Below, in pieces: positions 24,888 to 30,916 of a DNA stretch of 64,000 nucleotides (its first letter is position 1; each line of letters begins with the position of its first letter). Location: contig NZ_JBHSAP010000009.1 in NCBI RefSeq assembly GCF_042650125.1, positions 558,001 through 622,000 of the forward strand. The letters run 5' to 3'. This DNA is from Salinithrix halophila. GTDB taxonomy: Bacteria > Bacillota > Bacilli > Thermoactinomycetales > DSM-45169. A program made the translations under genes and the position numbers. The notes under the pieces are model-generated. The model was not told where the DNA came from. It did no database searches and saw nothing but the letters and a program-made list of their open reading frames with translations.

Positions 24888-25940
24888 TCATTCCGGCTGG
24901 ACTCCGGCAGCAGAACCAACTGGGACGACACGTTTTTCTACCGATGCTTCCAGAGCTGCCAAGATGACGTCGAGGGATCGCATCCCCTCTTCTCCTGGAA
25001 TGAGAGGATCCACATCACGGAGGATGGCGTCGATGAAAGCTGCGATCACACCAGAGTCTGTCTGGCTGCCTGCCTCATTAGTGGCAATCCCCCCCACCTG
25101 ATATTTTTCGACGCTGCCGTCGGTCCTCTGTACAATCACTTGATCTTGGGGATCTTCTCCGATCCGCATCAGACCTTTCTCACAGTAGAGAATCGTACTA
25201 TTGTCCTCTCCTGGTTGATGGGTCCAGCTGGCGGCAAGGGTTCCGATAGCCCCCTTCCCCGTTTTTAGGAGGAGAAGGGCGTTGTCGTCCACATCCGTCC
25301 CTTCTTTCTGAAGGGTACCGACGAAAGCACTCACTTCGACTACTTCGTCGTCCAACAACCAGCGAACCAGGTCGGTCTTATGGACTCCCAGGTCTCCCAT
25401 CGCCCCGATAAAAGCTTTTTCTTTTTGAAAAAACCAACCGCCCGGCCCTTCGACACTCCAACCCTCGGGCCCCCCGTGGCCAAAAGCGGTTCGGAAGGTG
25501 AGAACCCGGCCCAGGGTACCCGTCGACAAGATTTCCTTAGCTTTCACATGAGGCGGCATCAAGCGCTGGTTATGACCGATCATCAGCTTCACACCCGATT
25601 CTCTCGCCGCCCGAATCATCTCCTCCGCCTCCTCCCGAGAGGTGGCCATCGGCTTTTCGCATAAGACATGTTTACCAGCCCGGGCCGCCGCGATGGAAAT
25701 TGGGGCGTGGTAGGCGTTCGGGGTACAGACGCTGACTGCATCCAGCTCCTCCAATTTGCACAGCTCTTCGTAATCCGTGAATACACGGCCACCGTATTCC
25801 ATCGCCGCTGCGGTCGCTCGTTCTCGATCGGTGTCACAGAAAGCGACCAGTTCAACATGGGGGTTGTTGGCGTATTCAGGGATATGACGGTGGATAGCGA
25901 TACTGCCGCATCCGATCACGCCCACTTTGATTTGAGTCAT
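24888..25940 (-). CDS. Gfo/Idh/MocA family oxidoreductase, second copy
   Basis: 350 residues from the ATG after GGAGGG. Rossmann motif VGVIGCGSIAIHRHIPEY, signature HVLCEKPMATSREEAEEM, and the substrate-domain pair GAMGDLGVHKTDLVRWLL. It differs clearly from the following copy, so the two probably act on different intermediates or carry out oxidation and back-reduction. Gap to the next gene is 18 bases, so the two are tightly co-expressed. Confidence 0.88.
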   Translation of the reverse strand: MTQIKVGVIGCGSIAIHRHIPEYANNPHVELVAFCDTDRERATAAAMEYGGRVFTDYEELCKLEELDAVSVCTPNAYHAPISIAAARAGKHVLCEKPMATSREEAEEMIRAARESGVKLMIGHNQRLMPPHVKAKEILSTGTLGRVLTFRTAFGHGGPEGWSVEGPGGWFFQKEKAFIGAMGDLGVHKTDLVRWLLDDEVVEVSAFVGTLQKEGTDVDDNALLLLKTGKGAIGTLAASWTHQPGEDNSTILYCEKGLMRIGEDPQDQVIVQRTDGSVEKYQVGGIATNEAGSQTDSGVIAAFIDAILRDVDPLIPGEEGMRSLDVILAALEASVEKRVVPVGSAAGVQPE

Positions 25941-25974
25941 GCTCGTTCCCTCCTGCATGGGGATGATTGGCGGG

Positions 25975-26943
25975 TCAGACCCACCACATGTCGGTCAGCT
26001 TCTCCTTGGTGATGATGGAAGAAAGGTTCCGAACGGCTTTTTGGAAGCCCTCTTCCACGGACATCAGAGCGTCTTCGTGTTCGATACTGACCACATAGTC
26101 GTAACCGACCAATCGCAACGCACTGATCATATCGGTCCACGTCTTCATGTCGTGGCCGTACCCGACTGTACGGAAGAGCCAGGCCCGATCCTGCATATTG
26201 GCGTAGGATTGGGCATCAGTGAGACCGTGCATATTGACGTTGTCCGGATCAATATAAGTATCCTTAGCGTGGAAATGGTGGATGGCCCCTACTTTCCCCA
26301 GGATCTTGATCGCTGCTACCGGGTCGATCCCCTGCCACCACAGGTGACTCGGGTCCAGGTTGGCCCCCATCACTTCCCCTACTTCCTCTCGCAAGCGAAG
26401 CATAGTGGCCGGAGTGTGAACGGAAAATCCTCCGTGTAGCTCTAGCGCTACTTTCACATGATGGTCGGCGGCAAACCGGCCCCACTCTTTCCAGTAGGGA
26501 ATGATCTTTTCTGTCCATTGCCACTCTAACACTTCCCGATATTCATGAGGCCAGGGTGAGATGGGCCAACTGGGATACTGAGCCCCTTCATGGTCTCCTG
26601 GCGTACCGGAGAAGCAATTGACAACGGGGACTTCCAACCTTTCAGCCAGCTCCACGGTCTTGACAAAGGTTTCATGGGAGCGCTTGGCGAAATCCCTATC
26701 CGGGGTCAGGGGGTTACCGTGGCAAGAAAGACCACTGATACTCAGTCCCCGGTCTTCCACCGCTTTTTTGAAGGCTTGTAAGCGCCCCTTGTCAGAGAGC
26801 AGCCTATCCGGATCACAGTGGGCATTGCCTGGGTAATTGCCGGTGCCCAACTCTACGGCTTCCAGCCCTGCCTCCTTCACATAATCCAGCATATCTTCAA
26901 ATGACTTTTCGGAGAAAAGGACCGTAAATACACCGAGTTTCAA
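25975..26943 (-). CDS. sugar phosphate isomerase/epimerase family (TIM barrel)
   Basis: 322 residues from a TTG eight bases after AAGGAGG; the 89-residue upstream extension lacks a ribosome site and overlaps the control region. Family pattern of IolE/xylose-isomerase-like barrels: KLGVFTVLFSEKSFEDMLDY at strand 1, metal-ligand segments VALELHGGFSVHT, GANLDPSHLWWQG and HHFHAKDTYID, and EHEDALMSVEEGFQKA at the end. Members isomerise, epimerise or eliminate keto sugars. First gene of the operon. Confidence 0.88.
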   Translation of the reverse strand: MKLGVFTVLFSEKSFEDMLDYVKEAGLEAVELGTGNYPGNAHCDPDRLLSDKGRLQAFKKAVEDRGLSISGLSCHGNPLTPDRDFAKRSHETFVKTVELAERLEVPVVNCFSGTPGDHEGAQYPSWPISPWPHEYREVLEWQWTEKIIPYWKEWGRFAADHHVKVALELHGGFSVHTPATMLRLREEVGEVMGANLDPSHLWWQGIDPVAAIKILGKVGAIHHFHAKDTYIDPDNVNMHGLTDAQSYANMQDRAWLFRTVGYGHDMKTWTDMISALRLVGYDYVVSIEHEDALMSVEEGFQKAVRNLSSIITKEKLTDMWWV

Positions 26944-26970
26944 TACCGTGACCTCCTTGGAATATGGATG

Positions 26971-26984
26971 TGAATCCGCTTTCA
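26971..26984 (-). promoter_or_regulatory. candidate cre site (CcpA) before the isomerase operon
   Basis: On the minus strand TGAAAGCGGATTCA fits the consensus TGNAANCGNWNNCA at every fixed position. It ends 27 bases before the TTG start, so bound CcpA would block the transcript or its initiation. CcpA is encoded in this window. Confidence 0.65.
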
Positions 26985-27062
26985 ATTCAACGGCAGGAGA
27001 GAAGTAGCACTGCAAAGGAAAGGAATCTTCAACCAATTTTGAATGCATTTTTTCTGAAGACA

Positions 27063-27078
27063 AGGAAAACGTTTTCCT
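27063..27078. promoter_or_regulatory. perfect 16-bp palindrome, LacI-family operator candidate
   Basis: AGGAAAAC/GTTTTCCT has central CG as in LacI/GalR operators. It also matches a cre site with two mismatches. Its centre is 93 bases from the cre-like site nearer the gene. The probable ligand is the LacI-type regulator encoded at the end of the operon. The whole gap of about 420 bases up to trmB holds no supported gene. Confidence 0.6.
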
Positions 27079-27280
27079 ATCTATGAGGATAGGCAATTTT
27101 GCCTCCCAGCGCAAGACTGAATTATCTTCCATTTCATATCGAGGGAGGTTTTCCTGATTGTACGATAATGCAACCGTTTGCACAAGGGGGTAAAAAGAGG
27201 AATATCCCAAGGCCTCTCAAGAGTTCCCTTCTCTCCTGAAAATTGGGATACCGGTGCAAAATCGCCCCCCAGTGAGGGCT

Positions 27281-27310
27281 TTGTTTCTCCCTTGCCTCTG
27301 CAGCTATAAT
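27281..27310 (+). promoter_or_regulatory. candidate promoter of trmB
   Basis: TTGTTT and TATAAT with 18 bases between, about 55 bases before the trmB start. Confidence 0.55.
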
Positions 27311-27365
27311 TAGGATGGGCGAAAGCACCCAGCGAAGCCGATTCCGATCAATGAAGGAGATAACC

Positions 27366-28007
27366 ATGCGATTGCGACGCAAGCCCCAAGCCCAACAGAT
27401 GGTACGGAAGCACCCCAGAGTGATTCTGGATCCTGAACGGGTCCGTGGATACTGGAAAGCTTTTTTCGGAAATAACCACCCCCTTTTCCTGGAACTAGGC
27501 ACCGGCAAAGGGCAGTTTCTGTCTCGGGCCTGCCAACAACATACGGAAATCAACTGGATTGGTGTAGAACGGATCGAAGAAGTCCTCCTCCATGCCCTTC
27601 AGAAAGCCGATGAAACGGGCTGTGGTGGCAATCTTCGTTTCCTTTGGCTCGATGCCAAAAAACTGGACGAGGTCTTTGCCGAAGGAGAGGTAGACCGCAT
27701 CCATCTCCATTTTAGTGACCCCTGGCCTAAAAAGCGTCATGCCAAACGGCGGCTTACCGATCGCCGCTTCCTTGAGCAATACCGACGTATGCTGAAAAAA
27801 GACGGCTTTCTGCAGCTAAAAACAGATAATGAAGACCTTTTCAACTTTTCTCTGGAGGAATTGGCCAAAGGTGGCTTTCAAGTGACAGACAGCACCTCAG
27901 ATCTGTACGACAGTTCCTTTGACCAAGAGAATATCCCCACAGAGTATGAGGAGAAATTCACCTCTCAGGGTATGCCGATCCACTTTCTTCGAGCCCGACA
28001 CATGTAA
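27366..28007 (+). CDS. trmB: tRNA (guanine-N7)-methyltransferase TrmB
   Basis: 213 residues from the ATG six bases after AAGGAGA. SAM motif LELGTGKGQFLS, the family motif HLHFSDPWPKKRHAKRRL and the C-terminal TEYEEKFTSQGMPIHFLRA. It makes m7G46 in the variable loop of tRNAs. Its position near rpsD and tyrS matches the B. subtilis ytmQ region. Confidence 0.95.
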   Translation: MRLRRKPQAQQMVRKHPRVILDPERVRGYWKAFFGNNHPLFLELGTGKGQFLSRACQQHTEINWIGVERIEEVLLHALQKADETGCGGNLRFLWLDAKKLDEVFAEGEVDRIHLHFSDPWPKKRHAKRRLTDRRFLEQYRRMLKKDGFLQLKTDNEDLFNFSLEELAKGGFQVTDSTSDLYDSSFDQENIPTEYEEKFTSQGMPIHFLRARHM

Positions 28008-28020
28008 GCCGACTCTCCTA

Positions 28021-28048
28021 TTGACTTTTATTTCAAAACCGCTATAAT
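28021..28048 (+). promoter_or_regulatory. rpsD promoter
   Basis: TTGACT and TATAAT separated by 16 bases, close to the sigma-A consensus. Confidence 0.8.
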
Positions 28049-28054
28049 ATAGGT

Positions 28055-28281
28055 TTGTATGGCTCCACGTGTTCCTTTCTTGGGGGAACGTGAGGATAGC
28101 TTAAGCAAAGAACGGTGATGGAATCACCCTCACTGATCCGCCCTGCAGGGGCCGCGGCTGCATTCCCCTGCAGGTGTCCTGCTTTTCGCCGCTATCCGGA
28201 AAGTGCGGGCAAGTCGGCGGATCAGCCATACCCTGTTGTTTGCAACCTTCATTTTGCAAATTTGAAAGGAGCAGGTTTACT
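28055..28281 (+). promoter_or_regulatory. structured rpsD leader, probable S4 autoregulatory element
   Basis: The leader of about 225 bases holds a first hairpin (CACGTGTTCC with GGAACGTG), a long-range stem CTGATCCGCC (28133-28142) with GGCGGATCAG (28216-28225), and inside it CCTGCAGGGG paired with CCCCTGCAGG. In Bacillus S4 represses its own mRNA by binding such a leader. The layout supports that here; a database covariance match is not available to me. Confidence 0.7.
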
Positions 28282-28881
28282 ATGGCACGTTATACCGGAC
28301 CTCGTTGGAAACTGAGCCGCCGTCTGGGGATCTCCCTCTCCGGCACCGGCAAGGAGCTAAAGCGCCCTTACCCGCCGGGACAACACGGTGCAAACCAACG
28401 GCGCAAACTCTCCGAATTCGGCATCCAATTGCAGGAAAAACAAAAATTGCGTTTCATGTACGGCCTGAACGAAAAACAATTCCGTACACTATTTGATAAA
28501 GCCGGCAAAATGAAAGGGGTTCATGGTGAAAATTTCATGAAGCTCCTGGAAGCGCGCCTGGACAACGTGGTGTACCGCCTCGGCTTGGCACGTACCCGCT
28601 CCCAAGCCCGCCAGTTGGTGGTTCACGGCCACGTCACCGTCAACGGCAAGAAACTGGACCGTCCGTCTTACCATGTGCAGATCGGTGATGTCATCGGCTT
28701 GCGGGAGAAGAGCCGCAACCTGGGTATCGTCAAAGAAGCCCTGGAAGAGCGCACCTACATGCCAGAGTACTTGTCTTTTGACGATAACAAAGTAGAAGGT
28801 ACCTTCTCCCGTCTGCCGGAACGGGATGAACTGCCTGCCGAAGTCAACGAGCGTCTAATCGTTGAATTCTACAGCCGTTAA
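28282..28881 (+). CDS. rpsD: 30S ribosomal protein S4
   Basis: 199 residues, normal length. Conserved N-terminus ARYTGPRWKLSRRLGI, central KLLEARLDNVVYRLGLARTR and the S4 RNA-binding domain QARQLVVHGHVTVNGKKLDR. The zinc-binding cysteines of some S4 proteins are missing (C-minus form). S4 starts assembly of the small subunit and represses its own synthesis. Preceded by AAAGGAG and ended by a strong terminator, so it is a single-gene unit. Confidence 0.98.
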   Translation: MARYTGPRWKLSRRLGISLSGTGKELKRPYPPGQHGANQRRKLSEFGIQLQEKQKLRFMYGLNEKQFRTLFDKAGKMKGVHGENFMKLLEARLDNVVYRLGLARTRSQARQLVVHGHVTVNGKKLDRPSYHVQIGDVIGLREKSRNLGIVKEALEERTYMPEYLSFDDNKVEGTFSRLPERDELPAEVNERLIVEFYSR

Positions 28882-28902
28882 TCGGCTTCCCTTCAACTAA
28901 AC

Positions 28903-28940
28903 AAAAAAAACCCCTTCCTGTTGCGGGAAGGGGTTTTTTT
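28903..28940 (+). terminator. rpsD terminator
   Basis: A8-CCCCTTCC, six-base loop, GGGAAGGGG-T7. Confidence 0.92.
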
Positions 28941-29230
28941 ATCTGCGCTTCGATGATAAAGGAAACCCGCTTGATGAACGAGTAATGGTGGTTACTTATT
29001 AAAACCCAAGGCGGGTGATAAGATCTCTGCTCGTTACTCTCCCCCCAACCTGACGATTCGAAGAGAAGCGTTGACAATTGGGGCACAATCGATGGATTCT
29101 ACTAACACATCCGTGCTGGTACCACTCTTCTCCCGCTTCTTCAAAAAGCAAAATGACCGCCCTCGAGTTAAAAGCAACGATATCCTAGCGCTATTTTTCA
29201 AGAATCCTCCATAGACCACGATTTGTTCAC
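28941..29230. other. gap between rpsD and tyrS, no gene seen
   Basis: Reading frames of 61 to 80 codons exist on the minus strand but lack ribosome sites and recognisable sequence. A TTGACA at 29071 has no matching -10 box at 17 or 18 bases. I see nothing else. Confidence 0.5.
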
Positions 29231-29255
29231 AAAAAAAAGCTGCTTGTTCAGCAGC
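29231..29255 (-). terminator. tyrS terminator
   Basis: GCTGCT and AGCAGC stem followed on the minus strand by T8. Confidence 0.85.
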
Positions 29256-29272
29256 GTGATAAACCTACTCTT

Positions 29273-30529
29273 TTATCCCAGCTTTACCTTAGCAAATTTC
29301 CGTTTTCCTACCTGGACGACCATCCCGTCGGAAAGTTGGATTTGTGCATCGACATCAGTCACTTTTTCTTCGTCGACTTTGACCGCCCCCTGCTTTACCA
29401 TGCGGCGAGCTTCTCCATTGGAGGGAACCAGTCCCAATCGAGAGAGAAGATAGACCACCCATAGACGGCCACCCTCCAAGTCAGAAGTGGCGATTTCCAC
29501 CTCAGGGATATCTTGGGGTAGTGCTCGTTGCTGAAAAACCCGTTTAAAGCCGGCTTCCGCCTCTTCCGCACGTTCTCGGCCGTGGTACATCTCCACCAAA
29601 CGGCGAGCAAGACCCATCTTCGCATCCCGCGGATGGAGGGTGCCCTTTTTCACCTCGTTCTGAATTTGGTTCAGCTCTTCGATGGGCAGATCTGTCACCA
29701 GCTCATAGTACTTCAGCATGAGATCGTCGGGGACTGACATCGCTTTTCCGTATATTTCTCCAGCGGGTTCGTTGATCCCGATGTAGTTGCCCAGGCTTTT
29801 AGACATTTTCTTAACACCGTCGAGTCCCTCCAAGAGCGGCATCGTAAGGATCACTTGTTCTTCCATCCCGTATTGGCCTTGAAGCTGGCGCCCCATTAGG
29901 AGGTTGAAAGTCTGGTCGGTCCCTCCCAGTTCGATATCGCTCTCTAAGGCGACGGAATCGTAGCCCTGCATCAGAGGATAGAAAAATTCATGGACACTGA
30001 TCGCCTGACCGCTATGGTAGCGTTTGGAAAAGTCATCCCGCTCCAGCATCCGTGCCACTGTGGTCTTGGCGGCCAGATCCACCACCGCAGCGAAGTCCAG
30101 CGGAGAAAGCCAACGGCTGTTAAAGTGGATTTCCGTCTTCTCCCGGTCCAAGATCTTAAACAACTGATCGGCATAGCTTTTGGCGTTTTCCTTCACTTCG
30201 TCCTCAGTCAGTTGTTTTCGAGTTTCCGACTTCCCTGTGGGATCGCCGATCCGCCCGGTAAAATCCCCGATCACCAATTGAACGAGGTGGCCCATGTTCT
30301 GAAACTGCCGCAATTTGTTGAGTACCACCGTGTGGCCGATATGAATATCCGGAGCAGAGGGATCCAATCCCAGTTTCACTTTCAGAGGTTTTCCCGTCTC
30401 CACCGCCCGGCGCACCTTCTTTGCCAGATCCGCCTCCGGGATGATTTCAGCGGCTCCTCGTCGGATCACCTCCAGCTGGTGTTCCACTTCTTTTTGGACT
30501 TCTGATGTCATTTCCTGTTCCTTCTCCAT
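29273..30529 (-). CDS. tyrS: tyrosyl-tRNA synthetase (TyrZ-like subtype)
   Basis: About 418 residues. ATP-binding HIGH in GLDPSAPDIHIGHTVVLNKL and KMSKS in GVKKMSKSLGNYIG; a C-terminal S4-like RNA-binding domain (GEARRMVKQGAVKVDEEKVT). The KLGLDPSAPDIHIGH form marks the TyrZ-like subtype. The ATG with GAGGTG upstream is preferred; a GTG nine bases earlier is possible. Expression is controlled by the T-box in its leader. Confidence 0.95.
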   Translation of the reverse strand: MEKEQEMTSEVQKEVEHQLEVIRRGAAEIIPEADLAKKVRRAVETGKPLKVKLGLDPSAPDIHIGHTVVLNKLRQFQNMGHLVQLVIGDFTGRIGDPTGKSETRKQLTEDEVKENAKSYADQLFKILDREKTEIHFNSRWLSPLDFAAVVDLAAKTTVARMLERDDFSKRYHSGQAISVHEFFYPLMQGYDSVALESDIELGGTDQTFNLLMGRQLQGQYGMEEQVILTMPLLEGLDGVKKMSKSLGNYIGINEPAGEIYGKAMSVPDDLMLKYYELVTDLPIEELNQIQNEVKKGTLHPRDAKMGLARRLVEMYHGRERAEEAEAGFKRVFQQRALPQDIPEVEIATSDLEGGRLWVVYLLSRLGLVPSNGEARRMVKQGAVKVDEEKVTDVDAQIQLSDGMVVQVGKRKFAKVKLG

Positions 30530-30589
30530 CTTACCCACCTCACCTCTTCCTGCTCATTTCCCCTACCTTTAGTAAAAAAAGCGGGAATT

Positions 30590-30877
30590 CCATAAAATAA
30601 CCCCGTCCCCAAAAAAGGGACGGGGAAGATTTCACCCGCGGTACCACCCTTGTTGAAAGCTACACGCTTTCCGCTCGTCACATAACGGGAAAGGGCTCCC
30701 GTCGTCCACCCACCATGGGGGGAACGAAGCTCCCAGGTTGTAATTCGTCCGTGCGGGGCCGCTGGTTTGCACCGTCCACCAGCTCTCTGTTTGTACCCTT
30801 ACCCGGCTACTTAGACCTGTTCGTCGCCGTTCGTTCATTTGATTGACCCGGTCCAGCCGGGAACTCGATACTGCGAT
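30590..30877 (-). ncRNA. tyrosine T-box leader of tyrS
   Basis: The T-box sequence AAGGGTGGTACCGCGG is present, with UGGU able to pair with the acceptor end of tRNA-Tyr. Stem I shows AGAGAGCTGGTGGACGGTGC and the specifier region GAATTACAACC, whose UAC (30742-30740) is a Tyr codon. The competing terminator is CCCCGTCCC-T6-G-GGGACGGGG followed by a T-rich run. Uncharged tRNA-Tyr should favour the antiterminator and tyrS expression. Confidence 0.95.
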
Positions 30878-30883
30878 ATCTCC

Positions 30884-30912
30884 ATCTTACCCAATAACCG
30901 GGGGGTTATCAA
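30884..30912 (-). promoter_or_regulatory. promoter of the T-box/tyrS transcript
   Basis: TTGATA and TAAGAT with 17 bases between. It ends five bases before the start codon of the divergent PBP gene, so the two units share a very compact region. Confidence 0.7.
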
Positions 30913-30916
30913 GGCT

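Noticed and set aside
28844..29219. Two minus-strand frames between rpsD and tyrS
   Set aside because: No ribosome site; the first overlaps the rpsD end and terminator.
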